Assembly: GCA_032250585.1 (NCBI GenBank)
Contig: JAVVFH010000058.1
Coordinates: 1-15,811 of the forward strand
Direction: 5' to 3'
Source of the DNA: JAVVFH01 sp032250585
Lineage (GTDB): Bacteria > Pseudomonadota > Gammaproteobacteria > Xanthomonadales > SZUA-36
DNA: 15,811 nucleotides
Shown here: piece after piece, positions 1 through 7,418 of the stretch
Position numbering within the stretch: position 1 is the first letter of the stretch
Layout of the letters: every line of letters begins with the position of its first letter
The notes under the pieces: model-generated
Database searches by the model: none
Told to the model about the DNA's origin: nothing
Seen by the model: the letters and a program-made list of their open reading frames with translations, nothing else
Made by a program: the position numbers and the translations under genes

Positions 1-40
1 AGGCAGCTTGGTCTTCAGTAGCCGCCCGCAATGAACACAT
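1..40 (-). CDS. Possible start of next gene, cut by left edge
   Basis: An ATG at 40..38 opens a frame that stays open to the window edge (visible residues MCSLRAATEDQAA). It is preceded by an AGGAG Shine-Dalgarno sequence nine bases upstream, which overlaps the corrected 3' end of the serine hydrolase gene. The orientation and tight spacing match the rest of the locus, so this may be another member of the same operon. Thirteen codons are too few to assign a function, and the frame could be fortuitous. Confidence 0.35.
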   Translation of the reverse strand, partial: MCSLRAATEDQAA

Positions 41-45
41 GATGT

Positions 46-1070
46 CTAACTCCTGCACAGGCTCGCTATCGTGTGCGCCGCTTCGCGCCCGCTCTGCCAT
101 CGATGCAGGTGGCCGTCGGAGTAGTAATAGTAGATGACGCCGTTCGGAAACATCGCAACGGTAATGCCGCCGAAGCCGGACATGAACGGCACCCAGACTT
201 CGTGCTCGCAGCCCAGGGCGGTGCCCGCCTCCCGGGCTCGGAACGGCGCTCGAACAGCCCGCAGGCGAGGCGGAGCTTCTCCGCGTGGCCGTCCGCGAAG
301 ATGAAATCGAGGTGGCCGGGAGCGTCCTCGTCTTCGTACATCACCGTGGAGTCGTAGTTGCCGGTGGCCATATCCAGCGCGTCCTCAATCGTTACGTCCC
401 GCCACTTTTGTCCCGAACACGCCTCGATCAGGGACGCGAGCGTCCGGCGGGATGAGCCGGGATACATCTGCTGCAGGCGCATCAAACCGATGCCGGCAAA
501 AAGGGATTTGGCGGTGGAATACGAGGGCAGGGGCAATGTCGTGCAATAGGGATAAAGCCCCTGGCGGGTCGGGCAGTCGCTGCGGTAATGGATGCCTCCG
601 ACCCGCATGCCCATCACCGTCAGGTCGGCGGCTGCCAGGCCGTCGGAGAATCCCAGCTCAGTGTGGTCCACTCCGGGGTAATCCTCGTCCAGGCGTGACA
701 GCGGCCGCACGGGCAGGCGGGCGCGCTCATGATCACGCAGCCGGGCAAGCGCCGCCGCGGCCTCGGCGCCGGGGTCCAGTGGCTGCTGGTCCGCAGCGAC
801 GACGCCCCAGGCATCGAAGCGGAAATAGGCACAGGTCTCGCTGACGATCTGCCATGCCGCGCGCGAAACTTCGCCCGATGCGTCGAAGAGCCACGTGAGC
901 ACGCCCCGTGCGAGCGGCACGAGGTCCCGACCCTCCTGCACGTAGCGAAAGTCGAAGGGCGGCAGATGCCGAATGGGCGCACCCACTTGCTCCAGCCGGC
1001 CGAACTCGTCCTCGAGGACGCGGAACCCGGCGGCTGCTGCCGACGTATCGAGCCGCAGACGGTGCGCCAC
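46..1070 (-). CDS. Serine hydrolase, class C beta-lactamase fold, frameshifted near the 3' end
   Basis: This encodes a serine hydrolase of the beta-lactamase/6-aminohexanoate-dimer-hydrolase superfamily, which acts on amide or ester bonds. Taking GTG at 1070 as start, the SxxK nucleophile motif is STAK at residues 185-188, in the context LPLPSYSTAKSLFAG, and ALDMATGNY follows near 231-239. GTG is preferred because it follows the sulfotransferase stop by one base and has GGGG six bases upstream. An ATG at 1124 lies inside the upstream gene. The reading frame fails near 226-240. One added base, for example GGGG for GGG, restores a family-like end (GFGGITVAMFPNGV, then YYYYSDGH) with a TAG at 46; unshifted, it ends at 66 in a low-complexity tail. 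There is no signal peptide and the region before STAK seems short, so a decayed or truncated gene is possible. Substrate unknown. Confidence 0.72.
50..54 (-). promoter_or_regulatory. Shine-Dalgarno AGGAG for the left-edge gene
   Basis: On the minus strand AGGAG lies nine bases before the ATG at 40. It sits inside the last codons of the frame-corrected serine hydrolase gene, as expected for close-packed operon genes. It supports, but does not prove, that another gene begins here. Confidence 0.4.
226..240 (-). other. Probable single-base frameshift
   Basis: Upstream of this point the minus-strand frame reads plausible serine-hydrolase sequence to LFERRSEPG. Downstream, plausible protein (ALGCEHEVWVPFMSGFGG, then FPNGVIYYYYSDGHL) appears only in the neighbouring frame. 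The switch lies in or near a CCCGGG run, where loss of one G is the simplest explanation. It could be a sequencing or assembly error in a homopolymer or a real mutation. The exact base cannot be fixed because both frames are open over a short stretch. Confidence 0.65.
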
Positions 1071-1071
1071 C

Positions 1072-2691
1072 TTATTCCCCGAGTGGCACACCGGCGGCCT
1101 CCAGTACTTCGATGAGCGGCGCAAGCTCTTCGCGGTAATCCTTCCAGCGACCCACGGAACTGCGGTAGAGCGGTTGTCGCACCTGGGTGGTGCTCGCCGT
1201 GGTCGAGGCCTGGGGGTTGCTGTGGAACGCCAGGCAGCGGGGCTGCCAGTCGAGCCCGCAGTAGGCCACCAGCCGTCGCGCTTCGGTGTCCAGGTCCTCG
1301 ACCACGTCCTCGTAGCGTACGGTATGCACGACGCCGGGCAGCACGCTCTCCCAGTGCTTCATCAAGCGGTCGTAGGCGACGTAGTAGCGCCCCAGCTCAG
1401 TCAGGTCGTAGGAGAAGGGATAGGCATCCACGAACAGCTGCTTGTAGATGGCGTAGCAGGTATCGAGCGGGTGACGCCGGACGCTCACGATCCGGGCGTT
1501 GGGCAGCGCCAGGTGTATCAGGCCCACGTAGAGGAAATTGAGCGGCAGCTTGTCGATGAAGCGGGCCGTGTGCCCGGTGAAGGGCCGCGTGCTCTCGATA
1601 TAGGCCCGGCCGAGTGCGCGGAAATCCAGGCCTGTGCTGCGTTGGACCAATTCGTTGCGATCCTGCGGTGGGGCGCCGCCCTGCGCGCGCACGAGCCGCA
1701 TCATCTGTTCGGCGAAATGGGTGAGCTCACCTGCCGCGAAGACGTCGGCATGGCTCGAGAGGATGCGTTCGACGAGGGTCGTCCCGGTACGCGGCAGACC
1801 CAGGACGAAGATCGCTTCTGCATTGTCGTCACCGGCGACCGGCCCTCCGAACAGATGCGGGCCGTATTCGCGCTCCAGTGCCGCCATCGTCTCGAGATCG
1901 CGGCTGACGTCGTAGCGCATGTAGCTGCGGCGGGTGTCCGCGCCCTGCTTGAGACAGGCGAAGGAGCGTGCGGGCTCGCCGAGGTCCTCCAGTTCCTTCG
2001 CAAGCGCGTAGAGGACCTGCACACGGCCGCGGGCATCGTCGATGCCGGCTTCGAGCAGCCCCTCGAGCTCGGCGACGTGGTTGGCATCCGGGGTCTGCGT
2101 GCGCAGCTCGGAACGGATCTTCCAGGCTTCGTAGTCGGTGGGATTCAGGCGAATGGCTTCGTCGTAACGGCGTTCGGCTGCATCGCTGTGGCCGAGTGAG
2201 CGCTCCAGTGCCGCCACGTTGTAGTGGTGTTTCGCCTCGCCCGGCTCGAGCAGTGCAGCGCGCTCGTAGCAGGCGACCGCCTCTTGCCGGCGCTCGAGGC
2301 GGGTGAGCAGCATGCCGAGCGTCGAGTGCTCCCAGGCCGTGTGCAGGCGCCGCGCACGCAGCCGCTCGACCGTGGCTGCCAGTTCCTCGATGTGCCCGAG
2401 GCGCGCCAGACAAAGGCCCCGCTGAAGCAGCCCCGCGGTGCTGTCGGGTTCGATCGCCAGCGCCTTCGCGATGGCTGCGAGCGCGGCCGGCGCATTCCCC
2501 ATCCGCAGCGCGAGATGGCTCGCGATATGCCAGCCCAGGACGTATCCGGGATGCCGCCGATTGAGCTCACGGCATGCCGCGGCCGCCGCGCGCAGGTCGC
2601 CGCGGCGCATCAGCGCCCGGGCTTTGGCCTCGAGCGGCTGGGCTACGGCGGCCGGCGTTTCCTCCGGTTTGTCATCACGATCAGGACGCAT
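1072..2691 (-). CDS. TPR-repeat sulfotransferase
   Basis: This cytoplasmic protein of 539 residues transfers a sulfuryl group from PAPS to an unknown acceptor. The N-terminal 240 or so residues are tandem TPR helices, for example ALAAIAKALAIEPDS near 69-84 and AAERRYDEAIRLNPTDYEAW at 171-190. The C-terminal half is a sulfotransferase domain. Its 5'-phosphosulfate loop is GLPRTGTTLVERIL at 298-311 and its 3'-phosphate motif is VRRHPLDTCYAIYKQ near 404-418. The GELTHF that follows the loop resembles the equivalent region of tyrosylprotein sulfotransferases. There is no signal peptide. The gene starts 27 bases after the TonB receptor stop without a clear Shine-Dalgarno and ends one base before the GTG of the serine hydrolase. 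TPR-sulfotransferases are often encoded beside TonB receptors; the acceptor here is not known. Confidence 0.9.
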   Translation of the reverse strand: MRPDRDDKPEETPAAVAQPLEAKARALMRRGDLRAAAAACRELNRRHPGYVLGWHIASHLALRMGNAPAALAAIAKALAIEPDSTAGLLQRGLCLARLGHIEELAATVERLRARRLHTAWEHSTLGMLLTRLERRQEAVACYERAALLEPGEAKHHYNVAALERSLGHSDAAERRYDEAIRLNPTDYEAWKIRSELRTQTPDANHVAELEGLLEAGIDDARGRVQVLYALAKELEDLGEPARSFACLKQGADTRRSYMRYDVSRDLETMAALEREYGPHLFGGPVAGDDNAEAIFVLGLPRTGTTLVERILSSHADVFAAGELTHFAEQMMRLVRAQGGAPPQDRNELVQRSTGLDFRALGRAYIESTRPFTGHTARFIDKLPLNFLYVGLIHLALPNARIVSVRRHPLDTCYAIYKQLFVDAYPFSYDLTELGRYYVAYDRLMKHWESVLPGVVHTVRYEDVVEDLDTEARRLVAYCGLDWQPRCLAFHSNPQASTTASTTQVRQPLYRSSVGRWKDYREELAPLIEVLEAAGVPLGE

Positions 2692-2718
2692 GGTCCGGAC
2701 ATTATGCGTGACAGGACA

Positions 2719-5223
2719 CTAGAACCGGTAGCCGATCCTCAGGCCGACGGTGCGCGGCTCCGCGATGAACTGGCGGTTGCCGTTGCCGTACCAGTTCTCG
2801 AAGATGCCGGTGTCGTAGCTCCAGTACGCCGCCGGGAAACCGCCGCTCACGCCCTCCTCGTTGGTGAGATTCCTGACATAGAGCGTCGCAGTCCAGTTGT
2901 CGCGCGACAGCGAGGCCGTCGCACCCAGCAGCCAGAACGAATCGAAGGTCTCGTTCAGCGCGCTCGACTGGTTGATGAAATTCTCGACCTCGCTCTGGAA
3001 GTAGCCGTTCAGCGCGGCCACGAACTCCATGCCGGCACCGACCTGCCAGGCGTTGTCGACGTTGAAGCTGAGCGTATGTTCCGGCGCCCCCGGCAGCGTC
3101 GAGCCCTCGGGGGCCACCACGGCGCCCGTCTGCGGGCTGATGAAGTCCTTGTCGAGTTCGGCATCGACGTAGGTGTAACCGGCCCGGTAGTGCAGCGTAT
3201 CGGTCAGATAACCTTCGATCTCCAGCTCCACGCCGCGGGTCGAGGCTGCCTGGCCGTTGGCGGCCAGAAAGAAACCGAAGAACGCCGAGGTGGTGTTGAG
3301 CTGCGGGTCCTCCCAATCCACGTAAAAGGCCGCCGCCGTGTAGCGGAACCGGGATGAGCCGCCCTTGATACCGATTTCGTAGTTTTGCACCGAGTCGGAC
3401 TCGAAGGTGCGGATGGCCTCCGCGTTGGGCTCGCCGAAGGGGTCGCCATTCGCCAGGCTCGGTACGGCCTGGGCGCCACCGTGGCGGTAGCCTTCCGAAA
3501 AAGTCGCGTACAGCATGGCATCGTCGCGCAGGTCCCAGGAAGCGTTCAGTTTCACCAGCACGTCGTCGTCGCTGTCGGTCGACTGCGGCGCCGCCGGCGA
3601 GCTGGAGCCCGGCGGCAACGGGAAGCCGAGGATGGTGTCGTTCACCGTTTCGTTGTCGAACCAGCGGAAACCGCCCGTGAGCCGGAAAGTATCGGTGAAG
3701 TGGTAGGTCAGCTCGCCGTAGATCGCGCGCTCCTCGTAGTCGGTGTCGCGGATGTACTCGAAGTCGATCTCGCTGAGATCCCCCGCATAGAAGCGGGGCC
3801 AGAAACCGCCGTAGATTCCGCCCACCGTGCAGATGGGGTCGCCGGTGTCGCGGCAGGCGTTCTTGAACAGGTTCATGCCCGGGTTGTGGCTCAGCTGAAA
3901 GACGCTGGTTTCCTGGTCCATCCAGAAGCCGCCGACGATCCAGTCGAAGCGCTCCCCGGTGTTCGACACCAGCCGCACCTCCTGGATAAGCGCCTCGTCG
4001 TCGTAGCCGCGCTCGGCGCGCTGGATGGGACGCGGCCACTGGCCGCCGTAGAACAGGTAGTTCCAGTCGCGCCCGCCGCTCGCCCACAAGCCGCCGTTGT
4101 CGCTTTCGCCGACGCCGCTGTGGTCGTACGCCGAGGTGGTGGACGTAAACGTCGCGAAGCCGAAGTCGACCTCGACGTCCAGGCTGGCCAATTCGACCTC
4201 GCGCGACGAGGGCTCGAGTATCACCTGGCCGCTGTCGTCGTCGCCGTAGCTGAAGAACAGGTTCGCGCCCGGGGGCTGGCCGTTGTCGCCCAGCGTCGTC
4301 GAGCGGCGGGCGCCGATCTCGTCTTCCTGGCGCTGGTAGTTCAGCTGCACGCTGAGCGTATCGGTCAGCTCGCTGCGCAGGGACAGTTTGTAGTAGTCGA
4401 TCTCGACGGTATCGGCATCCTTAACTTCCTCAAAGCAGCCGGTGTTGAACAGGACCTGCTCGTCGGTGGCCGCGCGCGGGTCGACGCACTGGCCGTTCAC
4501 GTTGATCAGCGGCTCACGGAACTCGTTGAGCTGATAGGCGTTGACGTAGTCGATGATGCCGTCGTTGTCGATGCGGCTGTAGGTGGCCCGCAGGGCCGTA
4601 CGGTCGCCGAGCGGGATGTTGATCATGCCGTCGAAGCCCAGGTTGTCGCCGCCGGAGCCATTGGTGGTGCCGTAGTCCACTTCCAGGTTCGCGTCGAAGG
4701 CCTGCGGGTCGGGTTGGTTACCGATGTAGCGCACCGTGCCGCCGAGCGAGCCGGAGCCATAGAGCGTACCCTGCGGCCCACGCAGCACCTCTACGCGGGC
4801 GATGTCTTTGACCAGGAAGTTCGCGAACAGTGGTGTGTTGTCGTAGTAGGTCGCAACCGTGGGGACGGCATTCAGCATGATGTCGCCATTCGCCCCGTTG
4901 TCCACGTTCAGGCCGCGGATCACGATGTTGTTCACGGTACCGGCGTTGCGATAGCCGCGGTCGACCACGGTCACGCCGTGCATCGCCCGCAGCACGTCGT
5001 ACTGGTTGACGACGTTCTGCATTTCCAGGTACTTGCCGGACATCGCCGAGATGTTGTAGGGGATGTCCTGCACGCTCACCTCGCGCCGCGTGGCCGTGAC
5101 CAGGATCTCCTCGATCACACCGGCGCCTTGCTCCTGGGCGGGCGCGGTGGCGGACAAGGTCATGCAGGCCGTGGTGACGGCGACCGCCAGTGGCCTGCGT
5201 CTCAGTTTCATCTGTTTTTCCAT
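2719..5223 (-). CDS. TonB-dependent outer-membrane receptor
   Basis: This 834-residue protein is an outer-membrane beta-barrel that imports a ligand using energy from TonB-ExbBD. A signal peptide covers about residues 1-29, ending near ATAPA. A TonB-box-like EEILVTATR follows at 38-46. The plug domain spans roughly 45-165 and holds the conserved VEVLRGPQGTLYGSGSLGG at 144-162. The rest is barrel, with FSEGYRHGG near 575-583, NLTNE near 785-789 and the terminal GLRIGYRF ending in Phe, the usual BAM signal. Two pairs of cysteines (245/263 and 457/465) could form loop disulfides. ATG at 5223 is chosen because GGGAGA lies seven bases upstream; Met5 is an alternative. The ligand cannot be read from sequence. 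Nearby hydrolases and an MFS carrier point to an organic substrate rather than a plain iron siderophore, but that is inference. Confidence 0.95.
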   Translation of the reverse strand: MEKQMKLRRRPLAVAVTTACMTLSATAPAQEQGAGVIEEILVTATRREVSVQDIPYNISAMSGKYLEMQNVVNQYDVLRAMHGVTVVDRGYRNAGTVNNIVIRGLNVDNGANGDIMLNAVPTVATYYDNTPLFANFLVKDIARVEVLRGPQGTLYGSGSLGGTVRYIGNQPDPQAFDANLEVDYGTTNGSGGDNLGFDGMINIPLGDRTALRATYSRIDNDGIIDYVNAYQLNEFREPLINVNGQCVDPRAATDEQVLFNTGCFEEVKDADTVEIDYYKLSLRSELTDTLSVQLNYQRQEDEIGARRSTTLGDNGQPPGANLFFSYGDDDSGQVILEPSSREVELASLDVEVDFGFATFTSTTSAYDHSGVGESDNGGLWASGGRDWNYLFYGGQWPRPIQRAERGYDDEALIQEVRLVSNTGERFDWIVGGFWMDQETSVFQLSHNPGMNLFKNACRDTGDPICTVGGIYGGFWPRFYAGDLSEIDFEYIRDTDYEERAIYGELTYHFTDTFRLTGGFRWFDNETVNDTILGFPLPPGSSSPAAPQSTDSDDDVLVKLNASWDLRDDAMLYATFSEGYRHGGAQAVPSLANGDPFGEPNAEAIRTFESDSVQNYEIGIKGGSSRFRYTAAAFYVDWEDPQLNTTSAFFGFFLAANGQAASTRGVELEIEGYLTDTLHYRAGYTYVDAELDKDFISPQTGAVVAPEGSTLPGAPEHTLSFNVDNAWQVGAGMEFVAALNGYFQSEVENFINQSSALNETFDSFWLLGATASLSRDNWTATLYVRNLTNEEGVSGGFPAAYWSYDTGIFENWYGNGNRQFIAEPRTVGLRIGYRF

Positions 5224-5230
5224 GGAATTT

Positions 5231-5236
5231 TCTCCC
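5231..5236 (-). promoter_or_regulatory. Shine-Dalgarno GGGAGA for the TonB receptor
   Basis: On the minus strand GGGAGA lies seven bases before the ATG at 5223, which fixes this start over the internal Met5. The 83-base gap between the MFS stop and this site has a 10-bp palindrome (GATCCGGATC at 5292-5301) but no convincing -35/-10 pair. Confidence 0.6.
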
Positions 5237-5306
5237 GATCCCCGTTGGGTGAATTCAAGTTACTCGAGCCCTCGCAGGTCGCGTAGTACCAGATCCGGAT
5301 CGCCCG

Positions 5307-6503
5307 CTAGTCCAGTTTCCCGGCCAGTGCATCCGGCACCGGCGGCACCGGCGGCACCGGCCGGTCCTTCAGTCGGGCCGGTATCACGCTTGCAATGGTG
5401 CTGAGCACGAGCGCGGCCACCGCCAGGTTGATGAGCAGGCCGTAGTTGCCGTCGCCCAGCAGCAGGCCGCCGGCCAGCGGCCCGCTGGCCAGGCCCAGCT
5501 TCGAGGCGAAGCCCCCCAGCGCGGCCATCTGGCCGGTTGTGTCGAAGGCCGAGACCAGACCGAGCAGATAGGACATGCAAAACGCCCAGGTGATGCCCAC
5601 GGCGCAATTGGCCAGCAGGTAAACCGTCCCGCTCTCGCTGTAGTGCAGCGCCCAGGTCGCCGCGATGGTCACGATCATCGCCGCGGCCAGCGGCACGGTG
5701 CGCCCGTAGCGGGTGTAAAAGACGATCACGAGGCCGGCGCCCGCCAGCCCGATCCAGCCGGCCAGGGCCAGCGTGACGGTGATGAAGTTGAGCTCGAGCT
5801 CTTCGAACTTGCCGAGCCCGATGATGAAGGCGAACAGCCCGTTGTTCGCCGCCTGGAACAGGAAGATGGACGCCAGCACCAGCCCGATCGGCAGCAAAAC
5901 CGATTTGCGTGCGGCCGGATTGGCGACCGGGCTTGCCTCCGGGTTCGCCGGGTAGGCACCGAGGAAGGGCACCATGGCCAGCGTGACCAGGCTGAAGGCA
6001 ATCAGCGCGAAAAACAGCACGTCCGTGCCGAATACGGGCACGAGCCGCGGAATGAAGAGGTTGCCGAAGCCGCCCAGGCCGAACTGGATGAACAGCAGCA
6101 CGCCGAAGGTTCGATCCGGGTGCAGCGTGCGCGCGATGACCGAGAAGCCGACACCGACCAGCGCGCCGCCCACGCAGCCATGCACCAGGCGGGCGGCGAT
6201 CATCACCCCGGGCGTCGTCACCAGCATGGACAGCAAGTCCATCGCGATCAGCGTCGCGAGCAGCGCATAGGCGACCGGCCGCCAGCGGACGCGCCGGACG
6301 ATGAAGACGATGAGCAGCGCCCCGAGCGCCGCGCCATAGACGTTGGCGGAAGCCGCGAAGCCGGCCTGGCGGTCGCTGAAGTCGAGCCCTTCCTTCAGCC
6401 CGTCCACGATCGCCGGCATGATGTTCACGTAGAACAGCCCCGCAGTCGCGAGGAACGCGAGGAAGATCCGCGCCGGCATGCTGTTCGGCGCTACGGCCTT
6501 CAT
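5307..6503 (-). CDS. MFS transporter, 12 transmembrane segments
   Basis: This 398-residue inner-membrane carrier of the major facilitator superfamily moves a small solute with a cation gradient. Hydrophobic helices run through the whole protein. The family's basic loop between helices 2 and 3 appears as FIVRRVRWRPVAYA (about 67-80). A hydrophilic central loop near 185-205 (PANPEASPVANPAARK) separates the two six-helix halves. The C-terminus is a short Pro-rich cytoplasmic tail, RPVPPVPPVPD, from a 9-bp tandem repeat. ATG overlaps the TGA of the upstream C-N hydrolase (ATGA), indicating translational coupling. This suggests the carrier handles a substrate or product of that enzyme. The direction, import or export, cannot be inferred. 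Confidence 0.9.
   Translation of the reverse strand: MKAVAPNSMPARIFLAFLATAGLFYVNIMPAIVDGLKEGLDFSDRQAGFAASANVYGAALGALLIVFIVRRVRWRPVAYALLATLIAMDLLSMLVTTPGVMIAARLVHGCVGGALVGVGFSVIARTLHPDRTFGVLLFIQFGLGGFGNLFIPRLVPVFGTDVLFFALIAFSLVTLAMVPFLGAYPANPEASPVANPAARKSVLLPIGLVLASIFLFQAANNGLFAFIIGLGKFEELELNFITVTLALAGWIGLAGAGLVIVFYTRYGRTVPLAAAMIVTIAATWALHYSESGTVYLLANCAVGITWAFCMSYLLGLVSAFDTTGQMAALGGFASKLGLASGPLAGGLLLGDGNYGLLINLAVAALVLSTIASVIPARLKDRPVPPVPPVPDALAGKLD
5332..5358 (-). repeat. Three 9-bp tandem units encoding VPP repeats
   Basis: GGCGGCACC occurs twice (5341-5349, 5350-5358) and once imperfectly (5332-5340). On the coding strand it makes the PVPPVPPVP tail of the MFS protein. Copy-number change would keep the frame and only alter tail length. 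Confidence 0.6.
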
Positions 6504-7369
6504 TCGCCGTCGTCTTGCTTGCGCGCTGATTTCGCCAGGTTCAGCGGCCCGAGCGATCGCAGGTAGTCCGAGTCATGGCCCTTGGCGTACGGCGGGAAGC
6601 GCAACTCGCTGTCGCGGAAGCTCTTCAGCGGCTGCCCCAGCCCGTGCCAGCCGTTTTTGCGCGCTTCGCGCACCTGTTCGAGGTCCAGCCGCACGGCAAC
6701 GATCTCACGCCCCCTTCCCGCCTGGTGGATCACCTCGCCGCCGGGGCCGGCCACGATGGTGCCGCCGACGCCCAGCGGCCCCGCCAGGTTCACGTCGACG
6801 AAGTAGCACTGATACATGGCCGCGCTGGCGCGCACGATGCACTGCTCGGCCTCGCGGTCAATGGTGCCCGTCAGCGAGGGGTGCAGGATGACCTCGGCGC
6901 CCATCCAGGCAAGCGTGCGCAGTGTCTCCGGGAACCACATGTCGTAGCAGATGGAGACGCCGAAGCGCCCGATTCCTGGCACGTCGAAGACCACGAATTC
7001 CGAGCCCGGACTGACGCCTTTCTCGTAAGGGCGCCAGGGAAACTGCTTGCGGTAGCGGGCGATGACCCGGCCGTGCGGGTCGATCACCGGCGCGGTGTTG
7101 TAGCAGGCCTCCCCGGCCTTTTCCATGATCGAGCCGGGCACCAGCCAGATACCGTGCCGGCGGGCCAGGGCGGAGAACCGCTCCTCGAAGGCGCCGGGCA
7201 TGGGCTGGGCGTGCTTCGGGTCGGTGCCGTAGCCGTTCAGCTCGCCGAGGAGCACCATGTCCACCCACGGGAACCGCCGCGCGACCGCGGCGATTTCCGC
7301 TTCCATGGATTCCAGGTTGTCGCCGTTGGCGGCTTCGAGCTGCAGCCCCGCTATGCCGATGATGCTCAT
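6500..7369 (-). CDS. Carbon-nitrogen hydrolase, nitrilase superfamily
   Basis: This 289-residue cytoplasmic enzyme of the nitrilase superfamily hydrolyses an amide, carbamoyl or nitrile C-N bond. The catalytic Glu-Lys-Cys triad is visible: Glu43 in LLGELNGYG, Lys108 in ARYRKQFPW and the nucleophile Cys141 in VSICYDMWFPE. The conserved ASAAMYQCYFVDVN region follows at 181-194. The layout after the cysteine is more like the aliphatic amidase/formamidase branch than true nitrilases, but this is weak evidence and the substrate is not assigned. ATG at 7369 has GGGGGAG seven bases upstream. The gene lies 49 bases after the MocR stop and overlaps the MFS start by four bases, so the three are likely co-transcribed, with the regulator probably controlling the enzyme. 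Confidence 0.92.
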   Translation of the reverse strand: MSIIGIAGLQLEAANGDNLESMEAEIAAVARRFPWVDMVLLGELNGYGTDPKHAQPMPGAFEERFSALARRHGIWLVPGSIMEKAGEACYNTAPVIDPHGRVIARYRKQFPWRPYEKGVSPGSEFVVFDVPGIGRFGVSICYDMWFPETLRTLAWMGAEVILHPSLTGTIDREAEQCIVRASAAMYQCYFVDVNLAGPLGVGGTIVAGPGGEVIHQAGRGREIVAVRLDLEQVREARKNGWHGLGQPLKSFRDSELRFPPYAKGHDSDYLRSLGPLNLAKSARKQDDGE

Positions 7370-7376
7370 TCCTGCT

Positions 7377-7383
7377 CTCCCCC
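7377..7383 (-). promoter_or_regulatory. Shine-Dalgarno GGGGGAG for the C-N hydrolase
   Basis: GGGGGAG on the minus strand lies seven bases before the ATG at 7369. It supports this start. The gap to the MocR stop shows no terminator hairpin. Confidence 0.6.
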
Positions 7384-7418
7384 AGTCCGGGAAGCCAATT
7401 TAACCGCGACAAGGTGTC

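Noticed and set aside
973..2199. Plus-strand open frame opposite the sulfotransferase and serine hydrolase
   Set aside because: It is antisense to the TPR/PAPS domains, has no motifs and has biased composition typical of a mirror frame.
2702..4087. Minus-strand frame inside the receptor gene, in another phase
   Set aside because: It is an Arg-rich shadow frame, and the receptor frame continues intact through the region.
3385..5286. Long plus-strand open frame of over 600 codons opposite the TonB receptor
   Set aside because: It is a mirror frame of a high-GC gene. Its protein has low-complexity Val/Ala/Arg/Gly composition and no domain motifs, while the minus strand encodes a clear receptor with signal peptide and barrel end.
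5260..5310. Alternative end of the MFS gene in a neighbouring frame (LAGDPDLVLRDLRGLE)
   Set aside because: It looks protein-like but the main frame is intact over all 12 helices and ends at 5307. There is no evidence that a frameshift is needed.
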